From Anaerolineae bacterium (GTDB lineage: Bacteria; Chloroflexota; Anaerolineae; UBA4142), in assembly GCA_026417715.1 (NCBI GenBank), contig JAOACU010000074.1, forward strand, positions 1 to 11,150: a stretch of 11,150 nt of DNA, given 5' to 3'. Shown piece by piece: positions 5,219 to 11,150 of this stretch (its first letter is position 1; each line of letters starts with the position of its first letter). The notes below the pieces were generated by a model. That model was not told the DNA's origin, ran no database searches, and saw nothing but the letters and a program-made list of their open reading frames with translations. The position numbers and the translations under genes were made by a program.

Positions 5219-7804
5219 ATGATGGACGCTTCCCCACAAGCCGCACCATACCCACAACCGTCGTTCGAGCCAACCACGTGGATGCGTATGCTGGCTACTA
5301 TCCATCGTTCGCTTGATCCGCACCACGTGTTGCACACGGCGTTGACGTGTGTCTGCCAATTGGTCAACGGCGAGTTCGGCGGCGTCTTTCTGTTCGATAC
5401 GCACACGGTGACATTGGAACACGCTACGGGTTTGCCGAGTGCGCTACTCACCCAATTACGCCAGTGTGCGCTTGCCCCAACCATCTTGCCGTATCGTTCC
5501 GACCCTGAACGTTTATTCTCCGCGCTACAAAAATTCGTTGAGGCGATACTCCAAGCGCAGAACATTACCGCGTTGGTTTTCATTCCCCTCGCAACGCGTC
5601 AATCTCCGCGTGGGCTGATCTTTGTGGGTACGACCAAGTCACTAACCTCGGTGCCGGCGGAATGGCTTGACGCTTTGGGCGAACAAATTGCCGTAGCGTT
5701 GGAGAACGCCTGCCTCTATCAACCCCACATCCTCGCCGAGTTGTATCAGCGTACGCAAGAACAGAGTGCCCTGAACGCCATCGCCGAGATTCTCAATCGT
5801 CCCCTCGAAATTACTCAATCGCTCGATTTTGTATGTCAGCAAATCGCTACGATTGTTGGGATGGAAACGGTGGTGGTGCACCTCTGGGACAAAACTACCC
5901 AGCGTTTGACTTTGTTTGCTCATTATGGAATCAGCCCACAGTTGCTTGCTCAAATTCAACAACTCGATGCGGATGATCCTGCTCTGTCACCGCTGATACG
6001 CGAAGGGCATTCGCTAGCGATTGATGATGTGGCGCTCTTTCCTTTCCCGACCAGTTTCGCCGGACCGCGCGCTGAGGGGTATCGCGCGGGAATCGGTGTG
6101 CCGATTCTACAGCGCGGTAAACCGATTGGGACGCTTTACGTTGGGACGAAGGTCAAGTCGCGCTATCATCAATCCGATGTAGATTTGTTGCAAAACATTG
6201 CCAATCAAATTGGCGTGGCATTGGACAATGCCGAACTGTATGCGCAAATGCAGCAGCGTGTGCGCGAACTGGAGGCATTGACCCAATTGGGCGCGGCAAT
6301 CGTCTCGAATCTCGACGCGCGCGCGGTGGCTGAAATCACCGCCGACTGGGTCTATCGCTTGTTCCACGTAGATGTTGCCGACCTGCGCATCTGGCGTGAT
6401 GGTCAACTCGAACTTTTGGCGCAGCGCGTCGCGCGTCCCGAGATGACACTAGAGCAACCATTCGCGCTTGGTGATCTACTACCGTATTTCCTCGAACGTC
6501 AAGAGGCGTTGATCGTTTACGACATTTTGCAAGAGCCTGGCGCCCCGGCGCTTGCTCGTGAGTTGATGCTCCCACGTGGCTTGCGCGCACTCATCGTCGT
6601 ACCGATGATCGCGCGGCGCCAGATGATCGGTACGCTCTCGGTCGTGCATTCCCAGCCGCGTTACTGGTTGCCGCGCGAATACGATTTGTTGCGGACAATG
6701 GCAAATCACGTCGCCAACGTGTTGGACAATGCTCAACTGTATCAAAACGCTGTGGCAGAGCAGCGCAAAGTCCAAGCGATCTTTGATAGCGGCTTGAGTG
6801 GTCTTTTTGTCACCGATGCGCAAGGGCGTGTGACGATGTTCAACCGCGCGGCAGAACGCATTACGGGCTGGACGTTTGAAGAAGTCGAAGGCAAAGATTG
6901 GGAAGCGTATTTCAGTGATCGCGCGGCAGATAATCCTGTGCCTTCGTTGTTGGGGCAAGCGTTGCGGGAGAAAAAGACGTTGTTTGCCTTTGAGGGACGC
7001 AAGTTACGCACCAAAGATGGACGCATTATTCCGGTTGCCCGTGCCGCCGCGCCATTGCTCGATGAAAAGGGGAACGTCATCGGTGCGGTGGGCGCGTTCT
7101 GGGATTTGTCCAAAGAACTGCGCGCGGAAATCGAGTACAAAAACTTTTTGGCGATGATTGCTCATCAAATTCGTACACCGCTGACTTCGATGCTCACCGC
7201 GCTCGAATTGTTGGAGCGACGAAAATTGTCGCGAGCCCATCGGACGATAGCATGGAAAACCCTCAAAGCCGAAGGAGAGAATCTGCGGCAACTGGCAAAC
7301 CAGTTCTTGGCACACCAAAGGGTTATGCAGGGTGCCTCTCAAGTTCAATTACAACCGCTTGCCTTGTTACCGCTCGTGCGCGAGATTGTAAGCAAATTCC
7401 GCCTGCGCCACCCCGAGTTCCGTTTTCACACGCGCTATTCGGACGAACCGATAGTTTATGCAGATGAACAATATGTGACCCATATTTTGCAGAACTTGTT
7501 GGACAATGCCGTTGCCTATTCTTCATCTCACACTTCCATCTACATCCGTGTCCAGCCGTTCGATTCGGAATGGATCGTCGTCGCGGTGCAAGATTTTGGT
7601 GTAGGCATTCCGTTGAGCGAACAGCAGTACTTGTTTCAACCTTTTTACCGCGTACCCCAGACAAGCACGCGGCGCGTCTATGGTCACGGCTTGGGTTTGT
7701 CTATCGTCAAAGAGATGGTGGAAGCGATGGGAGGCAAAGTGTGGGTGGAAAGTGATGCGGGCAAAGGCGCCACGTTCTCGTTCACTTTACGGAGGGCACA
7801 ATGA
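5219..7804 (+). CDS. Soluble hybrid-sensor histidine kinase, GAF-GAF-GAF-PAS-HisKA-HATPase
   Basis: An 861-residue cytoplasmic sensor kinase. Approximate domains from the ATG at 5219 are GAF 25-165, GAF 183-341, GAF 352-508, PAS 518-635, HisKA ~642-700, and HATPase_c ~745-860. The phospho-acceptor is His649 in IAHQIRTPL. The ATPase boxes are complete: N box QNLLDNAVAYS, G1 DFGVGI, F box FQPFYR, and G2 GHGLGLSI. No transmembrane helix or signal peptide is visible, so it senses an intracellular signal. The GAF ligand is unknown: no obvious phytochrome or haem-binding signature was seen. The start is chosen at 5219 (5222 is an alternative ATG) because the -10 box covers the earlier TTG. The stop overlaps the response-regulator ATG as ATGA, so the two are translationally coupled and almost certainly a cognate pair. 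It does not contain its own receiver domain. Confidence 0.92.
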   Translation: MMDASPQAAPYPQPSFEPTTWMRMLATIHRSLDPHHVLHTALTCVCQLVNGEFGGVFLFDTHTVTLEHATGLPSALLTQLRQCALAPTILPYRSDPERLFSALQKFVEAILQAQNITALVFIPLATRQSPRGLIFVGTTKSLTSVPAEWLDALGEQIAVALENACLYQPHILAELYQRTQEQSALNAIAEILNRPLEITQSLDFVCQQIATIVGMETVVVHLWDKTTQRLTLFAHYGISPQLLAQIQQLDADDPALSPLIREGHSLAIDDVALFPFPTSFAGPRAEGYRAGIGVPILQRGKPIGTLYVGTKVKSRYHQSDVDLLQNIANQIGVALDNAELYAQMQQRVRELEALTQLGAAIVSNLDARAVAEITADWVYRLFHVDVADLRIWRDGQLELLAQRVARPEMTLEQPFALGDLLPYFLERQEALIVYDILQEPGAPALARELMLPRGLRALIVVPMIARRQMIGTLSVVHSQPRYWLPREYDLLRTMANHVANVLDNAQLYQNAVAEQRKVQAIFDSGLSGLFVTDAQGRVTMFNRAAERITGWTFEEVEGKDWEAYFSDRAADNPVPSLLGQALREKKTLFAFEGRKLRTKDGRIIPVARAAAPLLDEKGNVIGAVGAFWDLSKELRAEIEYKNFLAMIAHQIRTPLTSMLTALELLERRKLSRAHRTIAWKTLKAEGENLRQLANQFLAHQRVMQGASQVQLQPLALLPLVREIVSKFRLRHPEFRFHTRYSDEPIVYADEQYVTHILQNLLDNAVAYSSSHTSIYIRVQPFDSEWIVVAVQDFGVGIPLSEQQYLFQPFYRVPQTSTRRVYGHGLGLSIVKEMVEAMGGKVWVESDAGKGATFSFTLRRAQ

Positions 7805-8493
7805 AAGAAAAACCCGTCGTCTTGCTTGTGGATGATGAGCCCTCGCTCTGTCAAGTACTCACCATCTTGCTCGAAGAGGAAGGGTTTAGCGTCATCACCG
7901 CGTCGGATGGAGAAGAGGGCTTGCGCCTCGCTATGCAACAACGTCCTGATCTTGTCCTGCTTGATATTATGCTTCCGCGTACCGATGGACGTGAAGTCTG
8001 TCGTCGTCTGCGCCAAGTGTCCGATGTACCGATCATTATGCTCACGTGTATGCCGACACTCGAAGAGAAAGTAGGGCGGCTGGTAGATGGCGCCGATGAT
8101 TATGTGACCAAGCCGTTCGACAATAACGAACTGGTCGCGCGAATGCGCGCGGTGCTCCGTCGTGCACAGCGGCGCGAAGCAAGTCAGCGTGTGTACGACG
8201 ACGGTTACCTAAGGGTGAACCTAGAGTCGCATCAGGTTTTTGTGAATGGAGACCCTGTCACTCTTTCGCCCAAAGAATGGCGTCTCTTGGAATATTTTTT
8301 ACAGCACAAAAACCGCGTGGTGCCACACCAAGCCCTATTGCGTTATGCCTGGGGCGATGGCTATGAAGAGGAGTTGCCGAGTCTCAAAGTGTATATCGCA
8401 CACTTGCGGCGCAAACTTGGCGATTCAGCGCGCCGCCCGCGCTATATTCACTCTGAACGTACACTCGGCTATCGGTTTGAAACGCATACCTGA
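7801..8493 (+). CDS. OmpR/PhoB-family response regulator
   Basis: A 230-residue DNA-binding regulator, the expected partner of the kinase it overlaps by four bases. The receiver domain (~6-120) has acidic residues Asp11 and Asp12, phospho-acceptor Asp55 in LLDIMLPRTDG, Thr82, and Lys104 in GADDYVTKPF. The winged-helix output domain (~132-228) has the usual LSPKEWRLLEYFLQHKNRVV and LKVYIAHLRRKLGD recognition-helix segments. The wing reads SERTLGYRF where most family members have a VRGxGYRF-like wing, a mild deviation. The ATG is preceded by GGAGGG inside the kinase 3' end, so it also has its own ribosome binding site. The regulon cannot be inferred, though the direct repeats before the kinase promoter make autoregulation plausible. 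A convergent gene, glyA, follows after a palindrome-rich gap. Confidence 0.95.
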   Translation: MKEKPVVLLVDDEPSLCQVLTILLEEEGFSVITASDGEEGLRLAMQQRPDLVLLDIMLPRTDGREVCRRLRQVSDVPIIMLTCMPTLEEKVGRLVDGADDYVTKPFDNNELVARMRAVLRRAQRREASQRVYDDGYLRVNLESHQVFVNGDPVTLSPKEWRLLEYFLQHKNRVVPHQALLRYAWGDGYEEELPSLKVYIAHLRRKLGDSARRPRYIHSERTLGYRFETHT

Positions 8494-8510
8494 AGATGGG
8501 CTTGTTCGTA

Positions 8511-8577
8511 TCAACGAATACGGAACGAATAAACGAATGGGGTACTCCCATTCGTTTATTCGTTACCCATTCGTTGA
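8511..8577. repeat. Nested inverted repeat, AACGAATAAACGAATGGG type
   Basis: Inner arms 8524-8541 and 8547-8564 match perfectly over 18 bp around a 5-base loop. Outer arms 8511-8519 and 8569-8577 match perfectly over 9 bp. It begins 17 bases after the response-regulator stop, between convergent genes. No T-run follows closely on either strand, so it is a long cruciform-capable repeat that may act as a bidirectional transcription end. Confidence 0.85.
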
Positions 8578-8619
8578 CGTGGTTTCTCAACATGGTTTAT
8601 TTGCGAAATGACTTTTTTC

Positions 8620-8679
8620 TCCACGAAGGGCACGAAGGCACACGAATTTCTTCTTCGCGCTCTTCGTGTTCTTGGTGGA
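8620..8679. repeat. CCACGAAGGGCACGAAG-type inverted repeat
   Basis: Arms 8620-8637 and 8662-8679 pair at 17 of 18 positions, counting two G-U pairs, around a 24-base loop. The left arm reads tccacgaagggcacgaag. I recall similar CACGAAGG words as dispersed intergenic repeats in many environmental bacterial genomes, but could not check. It lies about 30 bases beyond the glyA stop and does not have a T-run. Confidence 0.75.
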
Positions 8680-8709
8680 TGTAAATCCTTATTCTTCAAC
8701 AGTACATCT

Positions 8710-9969
8710 TCACACGTCAATCCCTGGCACGGGAAAACGCGCCGATAGTTCCTTGACGGCTTGGCGCACACGCGTATAGACGCCATAGTTGTCAATGTGT
8801 GTGACCACGTCGGCGATCCAATCGGCAATTTGGCGCATTTCGTCTTCGCGCATCCCGCGTGTAGTGAGCGCAGGTGTGCCCAAACGAATACCACTGGTGA
8901 TCAAGGCGGGTTGGGGATCGAACGGAATCAGGTTTTTGTTGCAGGTGATTCCCACTTGTTGCAACGCGTCCGCCGCGTCTTTGCCACTGATTTCTTGCTT
9001 TGTTAAATCTACCAACAAGAGATGATTGTCTGTGCCTCCCGACACCAACCGCAAGCCGCGCGCTTGGAGTTGTTCCCCTAACGCGCGCGCATTCGCAATC
9101 ACCTGCTTTTGATACTCGACGAATTCAGGTTGCAACGCCTCTTTGAATGCTACCGCTTTGCCTGCAATCACGTGTTCCAACGGACCACCTTGCGTGCCGG
9201 GGAAAATTGCCTTGTCTATGGCTTTGGCGAATTCGTTGGTACACAAAATCATTCCACCGCGCGGACCGCGCAACGTCTTGTGTGTTGTGGTAGTGACCAC
9301 ATCGGCGTACGGCACCGGGTCGGGATGGACGCGCGCAGCGACGAGTCCCGCGATGTGTGCCATATCCACCATCAACCGCGCGTTGACACTGCGCGCGATC
9401 TGATGCATACGCGCGAAATCAATCACGCGCGGATACGCGGTTGCACCAGCCACAATCAACTTGGGACGATGTTCTTCCGCCAAGCGCGCAATCTCATCGT
9501 AATCCAACATCTCGGTTTCAGGATGCACACCGTAACCGATGAACTTGTAGAGTTGACCTGACAAGTTGACCGGCGCGCCATGCGTCAAGTGCCCGCCTTG
9601 CGCCAAATTCATCGCCAAGACCGTATCACCCGGTTTGAGTAATGCAAGGTATGCGGCAAGGTTCGCTTGTGAACCCGAATGCGGTTGCACGTTAGCGTGT
9701 TCCGCGCCGAATAACTTTTTGGCGCGCTCGATCGCCAGTGTTTCCACCTCGTCTATGAATTGGCAACCGTTGTAATAGCGTTTGGTGGGATACCCTTCGG
9801 CATACTTGTTGGTGAGCACAGACCCAACGGCTTCGAGCACCGCGCGACTCGCATAGTTTTCGGAGGCGATCATCTCCAAGCCCTCGCGCTGGCGTTGCCG
9901 TTCGTTTTCGATGACCGCCCAAATTTCTAAATCCACATCTGCAAGAGATGTCTGCGTCATTGCATCCAT
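8710..9969 (-). CDS. glyA: Serine hydroxymethyltransferase
   Basis: A cytoplasmic PLP enzyme that interconverts serine plus tetrahydrofolate with glycine plus 5,10-methylene-tetrahydrofolate. From the chosen ATG at 9969 it has 419 residues, as expected (E. coli 417). Signatures are [11 protein letters not shown] near the N-terminus, [14 protein letters not shown] (56-69), [19 protein letters not shown], and [14 protein letters not shown] (226-239) with PLP-binding Lys231. The frame extends upstream to 10044, but the 25 extra residues are not family-like and overlap the promoter. The ATG at 9969 follows AAAGGAG at about 11 bases, a rather long but usable spacing; ATG 9960 would be too far. With Tdh in the same window it serves threonine/glycine/serine and one-carbon flow, though the genes are not in one operon. 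Confidence 0.97.
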   Translation of the reverse strand: MDAMTQTSLADVDLEIWAVIENERQRQREGLEMIASENYASRAVLEAVGSVLTNKYAEGYPTKRYYNGCQFIDEVETLAIERAKKLFGAEHANVQPHSGSQANLAAYLALLKPGDTVLAMNLAQGGHLTHGAPVNLSGQLYKFIGYGVHPETEMLDYDEIARLAEEHRPKLIVAGATAYPRVIDFARMHQIARSVNARLMVDMAHIAGLVAARVHPDPVPYADVVTTTTHKTLRGPRGGMILCTNEFAKAIDKAIFPGTQGGPLEHVIAGKAVAFKEALQPEFVEYQKQVIANARALGEQLQARGLRLVSGGTDNHLLLVDLTKQEISGKDAADALQQVGITCNKNLIPFDPQPALITSGIRLGTPALTTRGMREDEMRQIADWIADVVTHIDNYGVYTRVRQAVKELSARFPVPGIDV

Positions 9970-10015
9970 CGTTTCTTCGTCTCCTTTCCGATTCGCAAGT
10001 TTCGTTACGTTTTTG

Positions 10016-10044
10016 AGTATAACATACCCCGCGTGGGGATACAA
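10016..10044 (-). promoter_or_regulatory. Putative glyA promoter
   Basis: On the minus strand, -10 TATACT (rc of 10016-10021) and -35 TTGTAT (rc of 10039-10044) are separated by 17 bases. The predicted transcription start leaves a leader of about 40 bases, which contains the AAAGGAG site. The spacer holds the near-palindrome ccccgcgtgggg (10027-10038). Confidence 0.6.
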
Positions 10045-10070
10045 ATCACTTGTGACTATTTTTCGCGTGT

Positions 10071-10098
10071 TTGACGTTCTCTGCGCGCCGCGTATAAT
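10071..10098 (+). promoter_or_regulatory. rnhB promoter with near-zero leader
   Basis: The -35 TTGACG (10071-10076) and -10 TATAAT (10093-10098) have a 16-base spacer. Transcription should start around 10104-10106, leaving at most about 6 bases before the ATG at 10111 and no room for a Shine-Dalgarno. Confidence 0.75.
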
Positions 10099-10110
10099 CG
10101 AACCTTGACA

Positions 10111-10779
10111 ATGCCCACACCGATTCCTTCACTCCGCTTGGAGCACACCTTTTGGTCGCGCGGACTCGCGTACGTTGCCGGCGTGGACGAAGCCGGGCGC
10201 GGCGCGTGGGCAGGTCCCGTTGTTGCTGGCGCGGTGATTCTGCCGCGCGTGACGCGCCTGCAACGTTGGTGGCTCGATGATGCTTTGCGCGCGCTCAAAA
10301 ACGCGCGTGATTCCAAACTCCTTTCCCCTGTGCAACGCGCCGCGCTCTACGAACCGATTCGCGCGTCCGCACTGGCGACCGCGACTGGTTACGCGACGAA
10401 CGATGAAATTGACGCGCTCGGTATCGTCACTGCCACGCGCGTGGCGATGCAACGCGCGCTGACTGCGCTCGCGATTCCTCCCGATGCCTTGTTGGTGGAC
10501 GCGCTCTCACTCGATTCACCCTTGCCGCAACGCGCGGTCATTCACGGCGATCAACTTTCCCTTTCGATTGCCTGTGCTTCGATTCTCGCCAAAGTGACGC
10601 GCGATCGGATGATGTGCGAACTCGACGCCCTAGTGCCGGGGTACGATTTCGCGCACCACAAAGGATACGGCACAGCGGCACATCGCGCGGCGTTGATGAA
10701 ACTCGGTGTTTCGCGCGTGCACCGCGTTTCGTTCGCACCTGTTGGAAATCTCGTCGCCCACAGACAAGAAAACAGGTAG
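10111..10779 (+). CDS. rnhB: Ribonuclease HII
   Basis: A 222-residue cytoplasmic endonuclease that removes RNA from RNA-DNA hybrids and cuts at single ribonucleotides in DNA. The catalytic set is present: Asp26 and Glu27 in [14 protein letters not shown], Asp130 in LLVDAL, and Asp165 in [11 protein letters not shown]. The C-terminal motif is [13 protein letters not shown]. The usual GL.DSKKLS segment is stretched to [21 protein letters not shown], an insertion of roughly ten residues before the conserved DSK. The start is set at ATG 10111 rather than the in-frame TTG at 10105, which would lie at or before the transcription start. The gene is divergent from glyA, with a shared promoter region, and its TAG stop lies inside a hairpin that serves the convergent gene. 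Confidence 0.96.
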   Translation: MPTPIPSLRLEHTFWSRGLAYVAGVDEAGRGAWAGPVVAGAVILPRVTRLQRWWLDDALRALKNARDSKLLSPVQRAALYEPIRASALATATGYATNDEIDALGIVTATRVAMQRALTALAIPPDALLVDALSLDSPLPQRAVIHGDQLSLSIACASILAKVTRDRMMCELDALVPGYDFAHHKGYGTAAHRAALMKLGVSRVHRVSFAPVGNLVAHRQENR

Positions 10780-10796
10780 CACCTTGGCTACCTGTT
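10765..10796 (-). terminator. Terminator of the sugar transferase gene, overlapping the rnhB stop
   Basis: Perfect 10-bp arms at 10771-10780 and 10787-10796 enclose a 6-base loop. On the minus strand the stem ends in GTT and runs into TTCTTG, giving a short U-run. It begins 7 bases past the transferase stop. The left arm contains the rnhB stop codon, so the two convergent genes share it. Confidence 0.75.
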
Positions 10797-10802
10797 GCCC
10801 AC

Positions 10803-11150
10803 TCAAATCGCCGCTGGATCGCGTAAGAAGCGCAACAACGTCAAAATCATAATCTTGAAATCGAACCACAGCGACCAGTGCTCGATGTAGTACAAATCGT
10901 ACTTGGTGCGTTCCCAAATCGAAGTATCACCGCGTAGCCCATTGACTTGCGCCCAACCCGTGATGCCGGCTTTGAGTTGATGGCGTTCCATATAACGTGG
11001 AATCTGCTGGCGAAATTGTTCCACGAACACGGGACGTTCGGGGCGCGGACCCACGAGACTCATATGCCCCAGAAAAACGTTGATGAACTGCGGTAACTCG
11101 TCGAGCGAGTACTTGCGCAAGTACGCACCGACGCGCGTGCGGCGCGGATC
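10803..11150 (-). CDS. Polyprenyl-phosphate sugar-1-phosphate transferase, C-terminal part
   Basis: The gene runs off the right edge, so only the last 115 residues are visible; the upstream codons past 11120 stay in frame. The segment starts [20 protein letters not shown] and continues with [33 protein letters not shown] and [14 protein letters not shown], the hallmark blocks of the bacterial sugar transferase family (WcaJ/WbaP-like). Members transfer a sugar phosphate from a nucleotide sugar to undecaprenyl phosphate at the inner membrane, starting exopolysaccharide or O-antigen repeat units. The sugar cannot be read from this fragment. It probably begins or belongs to a polysaccharide cluster to the right of the window. 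Confidence 0.94.
   Translation of the reverse strand, partial: DPRRTRVGAYLRKYSLDELPQFINVFLGHMSLVGPRPERPVFVEQFRQQIPRYMERHQLKAGITGWAQVNGLRGDTSIWERTKYDLYYIEHWSLWFDFKIMILTLLRFLRDPAAI

Noticed and set aside
9970..10044. N-terminal extension of glyA to 10044
   Set aside because: The extra 25 residues are not family-like and cover the predicted promoter and ribosome binding site; ATG 9969 fits family length.

Overview
The window looks like chromosomal DNA from an uncultured bacterium, most likely a Chloroflexota member (Anaerolineae-like). This is inferred from a Thr/Pro-rich surface-protein linker, a large soluble multi-GAF histidine kinase, moderate GC with very frequent CGCG words, and canonical TATAAT promoters lying almost on top of start codons. 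No taxonomic search could be run. The content is mostly metabolic and regulatory. I see no phage, transposase, CRISPR array, tRNA or rRNA.

Layout. Positions 1-928 (+) hold the 3' part of a membrane-anchored extracellular protein with a Cys/Trp-rich domain, a Thr/Pro linker and a C-terminal membrane helix. A block of minus-strand genes follows: L-threonine 3-dehydrogenase (tdh, 1090-2118), a monoacylglycerol-lipase-like hydrolase (2182-3012), an Est30-like carboxylesterase (3120-3887), a PIG-L/LmbE-family protein with a degraded metal site (3968-4756), and a small four-cysteine protein (4758-5093) one base upstream of it. From 5219 to 8493 (+) lies a two-component system: a GAF-GAF-GAF-PAS histidine kinase overlapping its OmpR/PhoB-type response regulator by 4 bases. 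Then come glyA (8710-9969, -), divergent rnhB (10111-10779, +), and the C-terminal part of a polyprenyl-phosphate sugar-1-phosphate transferase (10803-11150, -) cut by the window edge.

Non-coding content is the most distinctive part. Nearly every gap at a gene end contains a long, near-perfect inverted repeat. There are at least three types: the GGTCTCCGAGACC core (two copies), GACGAA-type hairpins (two copies), and the AACGAATAAACGAATGGG and CCACGAAGGGCACGAAG types (one each). Two simple terminators (3935-3960 and 10771-10796) are of the ordinary kind. The kinase promoter puts the predicted transcription start on the start ATG (leaderless mRNA) and is preceded by an imperfect 20-bp direct repeat with a 31-bp period, a candidate autoregulatory operator. 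The rnhB promoter leaves only a few bases of leader.

Functional links are loose. Tdh and GlyA both belong to threonine/glycine/serine metabolism but lie about 6.6 kb apart. The two hydrolases are adjacent and co-oriented but come from different subfamilies. The four-Cys protein and the PIG-L protein are probably translationally coupled. I find no clear undescribed multi-gene system; the best leads are the coupled four-Cys/degenerate PIG-L pair, the kinase upstream repeats, and the palindrome families.
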